A DNA stretch of 22,924 bases from Bacteroidales bacterium UBA1064 (GCA_002316235.1 DCDD01000195.1:1-22924), one strand, 5' to 3'; counted from the stretch's first letter, positions 7,939 through 16,171 are shown. Made by a program: numbers and translations. Notes: a model not told the origin generated them from the letters alone.

Positions 7939-7997
7939 CTTTCATGGAGATTTATGTACTTTCCTTGCAAAACTTTTAAAAAGTTGTAAATTGTAGC

Positions 7998-8005
7998 CAA
8001 AAATA
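7998..8005 (-). promoter_or_regulatory. candidate -7 box for thpR
   Basis: TATTTTTG on the minus strand is a perfect TAnnTTTG, about 60 bp before the thpR start. On the plus strand the elbB promoter must overlap the same 85-bp gap; the best candidate is CTTG, then 19 bp, then TAAATTGT (7987-7994), a weak match. An AACTTTT-A-AAAAGTT dyad lies at 7971-7985 between them. Confidence 0.35.
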
Positions 8006-8022
8006 AAAAAAATTGACTGGGC

Positions 8023-8679
8023 ATGGCCAACTCAAAAAAATTTGCTGTGGTTCTTTCGGGGTGCGGCGTACTAGACGGCTCCGAGATTCACGAAGCAGTA
8101 ATGACGCTTTACGCTATCACTTTATCGGGGAGCAGCTATGAAATTTTTGCCCCTGATGTAAACCAGCATCATGTGGTGAATCACCTTAATGGAAGCGAGG
8201 TGGACCAAACCCGTAACGTTCTTGTTGAATCGGCCAGAATTGCACGTGGAAAGATTAAACCGCTTGGCGACTTTAGCTCCGATGTGTTTGATGCTATTAT
8301 TTTCCCCGGAGGGTTTGGGGTGGCCAAGAATTTATCGTCGTGGGCTTTTGATGGAGCGGGCTGCAGCGTGAATGCCGATGTGGCTAATGCGGTTCGGTCT
8401 ATGCATAGGCTGCATAAGCCAATAGGAGCGCTATGTATAGCTCCGGTTGTAATTGCCAGGATACTTGGAGGAGTTACAGTAACAATAGGAAAGGATGCTG
8501 CAACAGTAAAGGAGATAGAAACCCTGGGTGCAAGACATCAGATGGCCCTGCAAACGCAGGTTGTGGTGGATGAAAAAAACATGATTTTTTCTACACCATG
8601 CTACATGCTCGATGCAACAATTGTGGATATTGCCGAGGGGGCCAAGGCTATAGTTTCCGAAATGCTTAAATGGATATAG
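8023..8679 (+). CDS. elbB: ElbB-type glyoxalase, DJ-1/PfpI superfamily
   Basis: The 218-residue protein closely follows E. coli ElbB (sigma cross-reacting protein 27A / isoprenoid biosynthesis protein with amidotransferase-like domain). Shared stretches include VVLSGCGVLDGSEIHEAV, NHLNGSEVDQTRNVLVESARIARG, FPGGFGVAKNLS and the nucleophile elbow GALCIAP, which puts the reactive cysteine at C138. E. coli ElbB has reported glyoxalase activity on dicarbonyls; the in vivo role is unsettled, and the isoprenoid link is historical. It is cytoplasmic, with no signal peptide. It stands alone, divergent from thpR and convergent with the DUF4294 gene 12 bp away. Confidence 0.93.
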   Translation: MANSKKFAVVLSGCGVLDGSEIHEAVMTLYAITLSGSSYEIFAPDVNQHHVVNHLNGSEVDQTRNVLVESARIARGKIKPLGDFSSDVFDAIIFPGGFGVAKNLSSWAFDGAGCSVNADVANAVRSMHRLHKPIGALCIAPVVIARILGGVTVTIGKDAATVKEIETLGARHQMALQTQVVVDEKNMIFSTPCYMLDATIVDIAEGAKAIVSEMLKWI

Positions 8680-8691
8680 CGGGAGAATATA

Positions 8692-9297
8692 TTATAGCAA
8701 GCCTTTTTCATAAAGACCTATAAGCTCGTTTAGCAGCTTATCCTCACCTTCAGGGTCAAATTTAACCTTAAGGTTTGAACCAAAAAGTCGTGCAACACCC
8801 TGCCAAAATGTTGCTGAAAATCCACCCTTCAGCTCTTTTACTAAATCGTAGGAGGTTGCGCCGGTTTCCCTGTCGATGAGCTTCATCAGCATTTTTCCTT
8901 GAGAAACGGTGAATTTTCTCAGGTCCTTCTCATACTGCATCCGGAGCTCCTTTTCGGCCTGGTTGATGTATTCCCTGCGTTCTCTTTCGGTCTTAATCAT
9001 TTTTAGATCCTCGTTCATCTCAAGTAGCTTGTACTTGGCAAGCTGGGCGTAGGGGTAGGTAAGCTTTAAATTTCTAATCATTTTATAGTACTGGTTCATT
9101 TCGCTACGGCTTTTAAAGCGCCGTTTGCCGTACTTTACTACCTCTCGCAACTTGATGTAGGGTATTGTATCACCCTCGTAGAAAACAATAGTATAAAGGT
9201 TAACCACAACCGAATCTCTAACCTGAGCATGCGAGTGACCCGATGACAAGGTGATTCCCAGCAGGATAGCCAATGGTAGTAGCTTACTTTTCGTCAT
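8692..9297 (-). CDS. exported DUF4294 family protein
   Basis: This protein family is found mainly in Bacteroidota and has no established function. The N-terminus is a signal peptide, MTKSKLLPLAILLGITLSSGHSHA, with cleavage expected before QVRDS. The mature part begins with a short beta-rich segment (VVVNLYTIVFYEGDTIPYIKL) and continues as a long charged helical region rich in K, R and E, ending in GLYEKGLL. ATGs are available at 9333, 9318 and 9297. I choose 9297 (201 residues) because it puts the positive residues directly before the hydrophobic core, has an AAGGATAAAC sequence just upstream, and lies below a -7 box at 9322-9329 that would place the transcription start past the other two. 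It is probably periplasmic and monocistronic. Confidence 0.8.
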   Translation of the reverse strand: MTKSKLLPLAILLGITLSSGHSHAQVRDSVVVNLYTIVFYEGDTIPYIKLREVVKYGKRRFKSRSEMNQYYKMIRNLKLTYPYAQLAKYKLLEMNEDLKMIKTERERREYINQAEKELRMQYEKDLRKFTVSQGKMLMKLIDRETGATSYDLVKELKGGFSATFWQGVARLFGSNLKVKFDPEGEDKLLNELIGLYEKGLL

Positions 9298-9321
9298 GTT
9301 TATCCTTGAACTTCTCATTTG

Positions 9322-9329
9322 CAAAAGTA
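9322..9329 (-). promoter_or_regulatory. candidate -7 box for the DUF4294 gene
   Basis: TACTTTTG on the minus strand matches TAnnTTTG exactly, 24 bp before the ATG at 9297. It lies between two upstream alternative ATGs and supports the shorter reading. No clear -33 element. Confidence 0.45.
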
Positions 9330-9529
9330 ACATTAAAACAACCCTTTCTACCGAATGTTTACCTTATGCGAAACGGCAAAAATCAACTTTTATGCCATAG
9401 TTGAGAATTTGTAAAAACAAGCCTGCTCAAATTATAAAAATTGCTGCGGCATTAAACCAAATTTTACAGAATACATTTAAATTATAATAGCTTAAAATAC
9501 AGCATTATAAATCTTACCTCAGGCATAGA

Positions 9530-9547
9530 GACGTACGGTTGACGTAC
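9530..9547. repeat. GACGTAC direct repeat, 11-bp period, with embedded dyad
   Basis: GACGTAC occurs at 9530-9536 and 9541-9547, a spacing of 11 bp or about one helical turn. The same bases form the inverted pair GTACG-GTTGA-CGTAC (9533-9547). It ends 5 bp before the 14-bp palindrome. It is a plausible second regulator site for susC, by position only. Confidence 0.45.
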
Positions 9548-9552
9548 TGCTC

Positions 9553-9566
9553 CGAAAACGTTTTCG
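9553..9566. promoter_or_regulatory. LacI-family-like operator upstream of susC
   Basis: CGAAAACGTTTTCG is a perfect 14-bp palindrome with a central CG, the form typical of LacI/GalR-family operators (compare the CcpA cre consensus TGWAARCGYTWNCA). It lies 111 bp before the susC ATG and well upstream of the best promoter candidate. No LacI-type gene is in the window. The regulator identity is inferred. Confidence 0.55.
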
Positions 9567-9619
9567 ACAGATGAGAAACTTTTGAAATTATTATATAGTG
9601 GTTATGATGTGGGTGGTTT

Positions 9620-9652
9620 TTTGACATGAACCAGCAGGATGTAATACCTTGC
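9620..9652 (+). promoter_or_regulatory. weak candidate promoter for susC
   Basis: TTTG (9620-9623) followed after 21 bp by TACCTTGC (9645-9652) partly fits the TTTG / TAnnTTTG pattern; the last two bases of the -7 box differ. A weak core would suit an activator-dependent promoter. The A-rich leader before the ATG at 9678 is usual for Bacteroidota. Confidence 0.3.
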
Positions 9653-9677
9653 CTCCTGTTAACCAAAAACCAAACCA

Positions 9678-12600
9678 ATGAAAAAAACACTACTGACTTT
9701 AGTTTTGATCACTTGGGGGTGGGTTCTGTCAGCACAAGAAATTACAGTTACGGGAACTGTAATTTCGGCTAGTGATGGAATACCACTACCGGGTGTTTCG
9801 GTTACCGTTAAGGCCAATCCTTCAATTGGAACAGCCACCGGTATTGATGGGCGCTACAGCATCAAGGTTGATGCCAACGCTACACTTTTGTTCTCATTTG
9901 TTGGAATGGAAACAAAAGAAATGCCTGTAAACGGGCAAACAATAATTAATGTTTCCATGGTTGAAGCTACCCAGGTTCTCGATGAGTTGGTTGTAGTTGG
10001 GTATGGCATCCAAAAGAAGAGCCTGCTCACCTCTTCGGTAGCCAAGGTGGGAAGTGATGAAATTGCCAAGACAAATCCCTTGCGAGTTGAACAAGCTTTA
10101 CAGGGAAAAACGGCAGGGGTTCAAATTATTTCCAACTCCGGCCAGCCTGGGGATGGATTAACTGTACGTATTAGGGGTATTGGTACTAATGGTACGTCAG
10201 ACCCTATTTACCTGGTTGATGGAATGCCAGTGGGTGGGATAGACTACCTTAATCCAAACGATATTGAATCTGTTCAGGTGTTGAAGGATGCTTCGGCTAC
10301 GGCAATTTACGGTGCACGAGGTGCTAATGGAGTAGTGCTTATAACAACAAAGAGCGGTTCAAAGGGAAAAATGGCCGTTACCTACGACTATTCTTTCGGT
10401 TTACAGAATGCATGGCGTAAAGTTTCGTTACTTGACGCCAGCGAGTACGCCTTGATTATGAACGAAAGCTATGCCAACGATAATGCTGCAATCCCTTTTG
10501 CTGATGTAGCATCACTGATTGATACGGTTGGTAGTGGAACCGACTGGCTCGATGAGCTATTCTATAAAAACGCTCCCGTGCAGAACCACCAGTTCTCGGT
10601 AAGCGGTGGCAACGACAATTCTTCGTTCTACTCATCCTTTTCCTATACTACCCAGGATGGTATTGTTGCGAAAGGAAAGTCGAACTATGAACGTTATACC
10701 TACCGGATTAACTCCAACCATCAGTATGGAAAGTTTGGATTTGGCAACAACCTTTCATACAGCAATAAGAAAAACAGAGGGATTGATCCTAACGCCGAAT
10801 TTGGCGGGCCACTGGCCAAAGCAGTTAATATGGACCCGCTTACTCCGGTAAAATATGCCGATGGCACATGGGGAGTGTCCAGCTATGCCGCCCAGGAAGT
10901 TGTAAACCCGGTGGCTTTTCTAAGCGTTCTTCACAGCGATTATACCGAGAACAAGCTGGTAGGAAATGTGTGGGGGGAGCTGGAGCTAGTAAAAGGCTTA
11001 AAGGTGAAGTCAAATTTTAGTATTGACTATGCCAACGGGAATAGCCGCACGTTCACCCCTGTTTACGATCTGGGAGGAAACATTAAGACGCTGGTTTCGG
11101 AGGCTAGCGTAACCGAGAACAGGTGGTTTACCTGGCAGAACGAGAATACGCTGTCATACAGCAACCAAATAGACCTGCATAGCTTTACCGCCATGGTTGG
11201 GATGACAGCAAATAAGTATCATCATGAATTTGTGGGTGGTAGAAAAACCGACCTGCTATTTGATGATTTTGAACATGCCTGGATAAACAACGGCACCGAT
11301 GAGGAAAGCTACAGGGCCTGGGGTGGTGCCGATGAGCATGCCTTGCTTTCCTACTTTGCCCGTGTTAACTATAACTTTAACGAGAAGTACCTCTTGGAGG
11401 CTGTTTTACGAGCCGATGGGTCATCCAATTTTGGATCGAACAACCGGTTTGGTTACTTCCCTGCATTTTCAGCCGGCTGGATATTATCCAAGGAAGACTT
11501 CCTTCAGGGATTTACTCCCTTGTCATTCCTAAAGGTTAGAGCTGGTTGGGGTCGAAATGGGAATGAAGCTATTGGAGCATTCAAGTACACCTCAATAATT
11601 GGTTCAGGAAGCAAGTACACATTTGGTTCAGATGAGGTAATAACGGTAGGTTCCAATCCTTCGGGCATACCCAATCCCGATTTAAAATGGGAAACCTCCG
11701 AGCAGTACAACATAGGTATCGACTCGCGGTTTTTTAACGAGAGGTTAAACTTTACTCTAGACTTGTATAACAAGAAAACAAAAGACTTACTCGTAGTTGC
11801 TCCCATTCCAGGGTATATTGGTAATGCAGCACCAACCGTAAATGGTGGAACAGTTACCAACAAGGGTGTTGAGCTGGAGCTGGGTTATAAAACCAGCATC
11901 AACAAGCTGGATGTAGATGTAAGCCTTAGCGGCGCCTACAATAAAAATGAGGTAACCGATATAAATAATGCCGAGGGTAAAATTTATGGAGCAGGACTTG
12001 CCGTTGGAATGAGTAATATCTGCATGATGCAGGAGGGATTTCCAATAGCTTACTTTTGGGGTTATAAAACTGCCGGGGTCTTTCAGAATGAAGCTCAAAT
12101 TCTTAGCTACATTTCATCCGATAGCACCGTTATTCAACCTAATGCTAAACCTGGCGACCTTATTTGGGTTGATAAAAATGATGACGGTAAAATTGACGAT
12201 AATGACCGTATGTTGATTGGAAATCCATATCCCGATTTTACCGCCGGGTTAAATGTTAACCTGGCATACCGGAACTTCGATTTTAACATGTTTTGGTACG
12301 GTGCTTTTGGCCAGGATATATTCGATGGAACCCGCCGGTACGATCTGCCCATGTCAAACTGGAATGCTAGTGTTCTCGACCGTTGGACAGGCGAAGGAAC
12401 CTCTAATTCAAATCCAAGGGTTACCATTGCCGATCCCAACAAAAACTATGTAAATGTTTCCGACTTTTATGTTCATAATGGCTCCTACCTTCGACTTAAG
12501 AACCTTACCCTGGGCTATACTATACCTACTACTATTAGCCAAAAGGTGAAAATTCAGCGGATGAGAGTTTTTATGTCGGTTTCCAACCTTTTAACCTTTA

Positions 12601-12719
12601 CTAGCTATAAAGGTTTTGACCCTGAGATTGGTGCAAAATCTGCACTTGATGTTGGTATTGACCGCAACATTTACCCTCAATCACGGACCTTCATGTTCGG
12701 AGTCAACCTGAATTTCTAA
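9678..12719 (+). CDS. susC: SusC/RagA-type TonB-dependent outer-membrane glycan transporter
   Basis: This 1013-residue outer-membrane beta-barrel imports oligosaccharides with energy from TonB-ExbBD. A signal peptide (1-19, ending VLSA) is followed by a carboxypeptidase-regulatory-like domain (about 22-100), a TonB-box-like DELVVVGYG and the plug (about 115-230). The plug holds the SusC hallmarks QGKTAGVQI, VRIRGIGTNG, YLVDGMPV, IESVQVLKDASATAIYGARGANGVVLITTKSG. The barrel continues to an aromatic C-terminus, TFMFGVNLNF. The length is normal. It heads the locus, with susD 19 bp downstream, so the two are surely co-transcribed and should form the usual SusCD pedal-bin complex. No N-terminal extension for anti-sigma contact (STN domain) is present, so regulation through an ECF sigma/anti-sigma pair is unlikely. 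Beta-glucan specificity is inferred from the neighbours. Confidence 0.96.
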   Translation: MKKTLLTLVLITWGWVLSAQEITVTGTVISASDGIPLPGVSVTVKANPSIGTATGIDGRYSIKVDANATLLFSFVGMETKEMPVNGQTIINVSMVEATQVLDELVVVGYGIQKKSLLTSSVAKVGSDEIAKTNPLRVEQALQGKTAGVQIISNSGQPGDGLTVRIRGIGTNGTSDPIYLVDGMPVGGIDYLNPNDIESVQVLKDASATAIYGARGANGVVLITTKSGSKGKMAVTYDYSFGLQNAWRKVSLLDASEYALIMNESYANDNAAIPFADVASLIDTVGSGTDWLDELFYKNAPVQNHQFSVSGGNDNSSFYSSFSYTTQDGIVAKGKSNYERYTYRINSNHQYGKFGFGNNLSYSNKKNRGIDPNAEFGGPLAKAVNMDPLTPVKYADGTWGVSSYAAQEVVNPVAFLSVLHSDYTENKLVGNVWGELELVKGLKVKSNFSIDYANGNSRTFTPVYDLGGNIKTLVSEASVTENRWFTWQNENTLSYSNQIDLHSFTAMVGMTANKYHHEFVGGRKTDLLFDDFEHAWINNGTDEESYRAWGGADEHALLSYFARVNYNFNEKYLLEAVLRADGSSNFGSNNRFGYFPAFSAGWILSKEDFLQGFTPLSFLKVRAGWGRNGNEAIGAFKYTSIIGSGSKYTFGSDEVITVGSNPSGIPNPDLKWETSEQYNIGIDSRFFNERLNFTLDLYNKKTKDLLVVAPIPGYIGNAAPTVNGGTVTNKGVELELGYKTSINKLDVDVSLSGAYNKNEVTDINNAEGKIYGAGLAVGMSNICMMQEGFPIAYFWGYKTAGVFQNEAQILSYISSDSTVIQPNAKPGDLIWVDKNDDGKIDDNDRMLIGNPYPDFTAGLNVNLAYRNFDFNMFWYGAFGQDIFDGTRRYDLPMSNWNASVLDRWTGEGTSNSNPRVTIADPNKNYVNVSDFYVHNGSYLRLKNLTLGYTIPTTISQKVKIQRMRVFMSVSNLLTFTSYKGFDPEIGAKSALDVGIDRNIYPQSRTFMFGVNLNF

Positions 12720-12738
12720 ACCACAAAATTTTATCACC

Positions 12739-14325
12739 ATGACAAAAATTAAATACTTTGCTGTTACCCTAGTGTTACTTCTCGGAATGGGTTCGTGCTC
12801 TCAGGACTTTTTGGAGATGGAGCCTTTAACCGACAGGGTTGAGGGTAACTTTTACAAAACAGAGAAGGATGCCTTTGAGGCATTGGTTTCTATATATGAT
12901 GTTCTCCAGTGGCAGTCGAGCTACGGTTATCATCCTTGGGATTTAGTTTCTAACGTTCTTTCCGATGATGCTTTTAGTGGTGGATCTGGCCCTGGCGATA
13001 GACCAGGTCTTAATAGAATGGGAAAGTTTTCTAGCTATACCACCGATGAGGAGGCGCTTGGTTTATGGAAAGACAGGTACTCCGGTATATACAGAGCCAA
13101 TATTTTTCTCGAAAAAATTGATGGAATCCAATTCAAAGATGAAGCACTTAAAGATCGCTACATTGCCGAAGCACGTTTTCTTAGGGGATACTTTTACTTT
13201 GAGCTGGTTCAGTTCTACGGTCATGTTCCCTTAATCCTTAAAACCCTTACCACATCTGAGTATAAGCAATCTCAGGCCAATCCTGCTGATGTGTACAATC
13301 AAATTGCAAGCGATCTGCTCTTTGCATGGGAAAAATTGCCAGGCAACATTTCAGCTGCTGAGTATGGTAGGGTTTCAAAATGGGCTGCCGGAGCAATGCT
13401 CGCTCGAGTTTACCTCTTCCACAAGGGATATGGAAAAGGTGTTCTTGGGATTACTTCTGATTTAACTGTTGACAATGTCCCCATAACCGAATCGAATATT
13501 GAGCAGATTGTTGATGACATAATTAATCTAAGCGGCCATGCCCTTGTTCCTAACTTTGCCGATTTGTGGGGAGTAAATCATGAAAATAACAAGGAGTCCA
13601 TATTCGAAATTCAACACACCGATAAAAGCAACTGGGGTGATTGGGGCTGGAGAAATGGAACTGAAGGTAACTGGACCGTTGTAATGTCGGGATTTCGTGA
13701 TGTATCCGACCCTATTTACGATTTGGGTTGGGGCTTTCAGCCTGCCTCCCAGTCTCTGGCTAATGAATTTGAACCTGGCGATCCACGCTTCTCCGTTAGC
13801 ATTTTGGATGCAGCTGCTGAAAATCTCGTTTATAAGCCTCAGAATTGCTACCAGCATACCGGCTACGCCTTTAAAAAGTACTATCCAAAGAAAGCCGATA
13901 AACCGTTGTCGAATCCCGACTTAAACTGGGGCTACAACAGGGTGGTAATTCGCCTTGCCGACGTTCTGCTAATGGGAGCTGAGCTATACCTGGATAACGA
14001 TCTTCTTAAGGCACAGGGATACTACGAACAGGTTCGGAAGCGTGCTTTTGGCCAGTCGCATGTTGCCCCAACTTTAACCAACGACCAGAACGGCCTTGAC
14101 CTTATCTACCATGAACGTAGGGTAGAGTTTGCCGGCGAAGGCATTAGATACTGGGATTTACTACGCCGTGGTTTAAACTATGCACAGCAAAAAATTGATG
14201 CTGCAAGCAGTGCAAGCCCCTACGACGAAACATTTAAACCTGCAACCAAGGGATTACTGCCCATTCCACAGTCGGAAATCTCCATTTCGGGTAATATCCT
14301 GGTGCAGAATGAGGGGTACATTTAA
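12739..14325 (+). CDS. susD: SusD/RagB-type surface glycan-binding lipoprotein
   Basis: The 528-residue lipoprotein caps its SusC partner on the cell surface and captures oligosaccharide. The signal peptide ends in LLLGMGSC with the lipid-bearing cysteine at C20, followed by SQDFLE. The N-terminal SusD-like region has the tetratricopeptide-like helices (YKTEKDAFEALVSIYDVLQ, YSGIYRANIFLEKIDGI, AEARFLRGYFYFELVQFYGHVPL). The C-terminal half has VIRLADVLLMGAELYL and the family signature YHERRVEFAGEGIRYWDLLRRG. It ends LLPIPQSEI...GYI, as most SusD proteins do, so it is full length. Tryptophans in NWGDWGWRNGTEGNW could form the sugar-binding face; that is inference. It sits between susC (19 bp) and the PKD lipoprotein gene (24 bp). 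Confidence 0.95.
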   Translation: MTKIKYFAVTLVLLLGMGSCSQDFLEMEPLTDRVEGNFYKTEKDAFEALVSIYDVLQWQSSYGYHPWDLVSNVLSDDAFSGGSGPGDRPGLNRMGKFSSYTTDEEALGLWKDRYSGIYRANIFLEKIDGIQFKDEALKDRYIAEARFLRGYFYFELVQFYGHVPLILKTLTTSEYKQSQANPADVYNQIASDLLFAWEKLPGNISAAEYGRVSKWAAGAMLARVYLFHKGYGKGVLGITSDLTVDNVPITESNIEQIVDDIINLSGHALVPNFADLWGVNHENNKESIFEIQHTDKSNWGDWGWRNGTEGNWTVVMSGFRDVSDPIYDLGWGFQPASQSLANEFEPGDPRFSVSILDAAAENLVYKPQNCYQHTGYAFKKYYPKKADKPLSNPDLNWGYNRVVIRLADVLLMGAELYLDNDLLKAQGYYEQVRKRAFGQSHVAPTLTNDQNGLDLIYHERRVEFAGEGIRYWDLLRRGLNYAQQKIDAASSASPYDETFKPATKGLLPIPQSEISISGNILVQNEGYI

Positions 14326-14349
14326 TTTATTAACAATAATCTAATAGCT

Positions 14350-16122
14350 ATGTCGAAAAAAAATATACTATTCGGAGTTCTGGTTCTAGTTGGCCTTACG
14401 TGGCATGCCTGCGAACCATCTGAAGTTGGTAAACCTGATGTTGGCAAAGCACCTAGGGTTGAAGACCTGAGCTTTACCATTACCCCCGGCGAAGATGCAT
14501 TTCACTTTGTTTTTACCAACACCTCTTCGTTGAAGGGAATTGCAAACTGGGATTTGGGAAATGGTTCTAAGGCTATCGGGAATACTGTTACTGCCTATTT
14601 CCCTATTGCCAAAACCTACACAGTTACGCTTACCCTGTACGCTTCGGGGGGAAGCGCCTCGCTTTCGCAGGAGTTGACTCAAAATGAGACAGACTGGGAC
14701 TTCCTTGCTAGCCCGCTGATTACTGCTATAACAGGGGGCGTTGAGTCTGCCAACGGCAAAACATGGGTTATTGATAGCATTAATCCCGGACATTTAGGTG
14801 TTGGGCCAGCTAATGAAACCAAGCCTAGCTGGTGGTCGGCTCAACCACGAGAGAAAACAGGACACTTCCTCTACGATGATGAGTTTACATTTAAGTTGGT
14901 TGATTTTGTTTACGGTATCGACACTCATGGTAAAACCCATGTAAACCACGATGGGAATGCTGATGAGGATGGATTTGCGGGGGGATACTACACCTCATTG
15001 CTTTGGAATGATGCCTATGATGCTGACGTTGCTACTAATGATGCAGCACGCGGTGCTCTTACCTGGTCAATAAATGAGGTAAACGGAAAGTCTTATATTA
15101 ACATTTCCAGCCAAAGCGGTAACATTTCGTATGATGATGGAAATCCCAGATCGTATGAAATTTTAGAGTGGAATGACAACTTCTTATACCTTAGGAGTGC
15201 AAGTGCCGGAAACGCACGCTACCACAAACTTATTCCTAAAGGTTATGTTAAACCCAAAATATCCTACGAGCTGAGCATTACTCCCACGTTAAATCCAAAT
15301 GAGTATAGCATGCAGCTTTCTAATGTTACCATTCCCGCTGACCTAACCATTTCTAAAGTTGAATGGGATTTTGGCGATGCTTCCTCACCCAACGTGTACA
15401 CTTCAACTGACTATAACGAGGTTGTAACCTTTACCTACATGGCTGCCGGCACCTATACGGTTAAGGTAACCGTTACCGACAATAACCATGACACCTATGT
15501 GGTTACCAGTCAGGTTGTTGTTGCTGCTGATCACCCCGACTATGTGCCCTATATTGAGACGGGCATGTCCATCTATGCCAATTTTGACGATATATTCTGC
15601 AAGTTTGCTGTTGATAATGCCGACAATGTGGGTTCTTTCAGCTTGATTGCTAACCCCGAAACAGGTTACAAAAACGACAGTAAGACCTGCCTTCAATTTA
15701 CCAAGGTCAACAGCCAATGGGCAAATGTTTACATTAAGCTTTCCAGCGCATACAGGTTCGATTTAACCGTTCAAACCAAGTTCAAAGTGCTGGTTTACGG
15801 TAATGCTGGCGACAAGGTGTTGCTTAAGCTCGAGAACACTGATATGGGAGGCAATGCATGGCAAACTGCCACTCATGATTTGTTTTACACCATTCAGGAA
15901 TCTAACGAGTGGGAAATTGCCGAATTTAACTTTTCGGGCATTGGCGCCGGATGGGATTGGACAGGCACAATCTTTACAAGTGATGTTACTACGGATCCTA
16001 ACTTTAATACGGGCTTCTACAACGTTGTTCGCATTATGGTTAACCCGGGTGATGCTACTGCAACCTATAGCGTTATTCTGGATAACTGGGCAGGCCCAAC
16101 AGTAAACGGGTGGAAAAAGTAA
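14350..16122 (+). CDS. PKD-domain lipoprotein, probable surface glycan-binding protein
   Basis: The 590-residue protein occupies the SusE/SGBP position after susD. Its leader MSKKNILFGVLVLVGLTWHAC suggests lipidation at C21, though WHAC is an unusual lipobox. Domains: a PKD/Ig-like domain (about 38-110, with ANWDLGNGSKA and KTYTVTLTLY); a Trp- and Asp-rich middle region (about 125-300, GKTWVIDSINPGHLGVGP, PSWWSAQPREKTG); a second PKD domain (about 318-395, VEWDFGDASSPNVY, AAGTYTVKVTVTDNN); and a C-terminal jelly-roll-like region resembling a carbohydrate-binding module (about 405-590, ending VILDNWAGP). PKD-containing lipoproteins of this kind are known in marine Bacteroidota laminarin loci. 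No catalytic motif is seen, so binding is more likely than hydrolysis. The hairpin downstream separates it from the GH3 gene. Confidence 0.8.
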   Translation: MSKKNILFGVLVLVGLTWHACEPSEVGKPDVGKAPRVEDLSFTITPGEDAFHFVFTNTSSLKGIANWDLGNGSKAIGNTVTAYFPIAKTYTVTLTLYASGGSASLSQELTQNETDWDFLASPLITAITGGVESANGKTWVIDSINPGHLGVGPANETKPSWWSAQPREKTGHFLYDDEFTFKLVDFVYGIDTHGKTHVNHDGNADEDGFAGGYYTSLLWNDAYDADVATNDAARGALTWSINEVNGKSYINISSQSGNISYDDGNPRSYEILEWNDNFLYLRSASAGNARYHKLIPKGYVKPKISYELSITPTLNPNEYSMQLSNVTIPADLTISKVEWDFGDASSPNVYTSTDYNEVVTFTYMAAGTYTVKVTVTDNNHDTYVVTSQVVVAADHPDYVPYIETGMSIYANFDDIFCKFAVDNADNVGSFSLIANPETGYKNDSKTCLQFTKVNSQWANVYIKLSSAYRFDLTVQTKFKVLVYGNAGDKVLLKLENTDMGGNAWQTATHDLFYTIQESNEWEIAEFNFSGIGAGWDWTGTIFTSDVTTDPNFNTGFYNVVRIMVNPGDATATYSVILDNWAGPTVNGWKK

Positions 16123-16135
16123 ATTTTTGAAATGC

Positions 16136-16171
16136 ACCAGAGGTAATTCCTTTGTTGGAATTATCTCTGGT
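16136..16171 (+). terminator. intercistronic hairpin between the PKD lipoprotein and GH3 genes
   Basis: A 15-bp stem (16136-16150 with 16157-16171) has one G-U pair and a 6-nt loop TTTGTT. It is followed only by TTTGCTCC, so the U-tract is poor. It lies 13 bp past the PKD gene stop codon and 45 bp before the GH3 ATG. It could partly terminate transcription or protect the upstream mRNA, lowering enzyme output relative to SusCD and the binding protein. Confidence 0.55.

Larger units (their letters stand above)
9298..9677. promoter_or_regulatory. 380-bp divergent control region upstream of susC
   Basis: No gene is seen here. The first 30 bp hold the DUF4294 promoter. About 9410-9520 is very AT-rich. 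Positions 9530-9566 hold the GACGTAC repeat and the 14-bp palindrome. The rest is the susC promoter and leader. The length and the placement of palindromes suit an inducible control region for the five-gene locus. Confidence 0.6.

Noticed and set aside
7971..7985. AACTTTT-A-AAAAGTT dyad between thpR and elbB
   Set aside because: It is AT-only apart from one C and one G and sits in an AT-rich promoter gap; chance is a good explanation, so it is only mentioned with the promoter.
9678..12719. Regulation of the locus through an ECF sigma/anti-sigma pair acting on SusC
   Set aside because: SusC has no N-terminal secretin/STN-like signalling domain and no sigma or anti-sigma gene is present.
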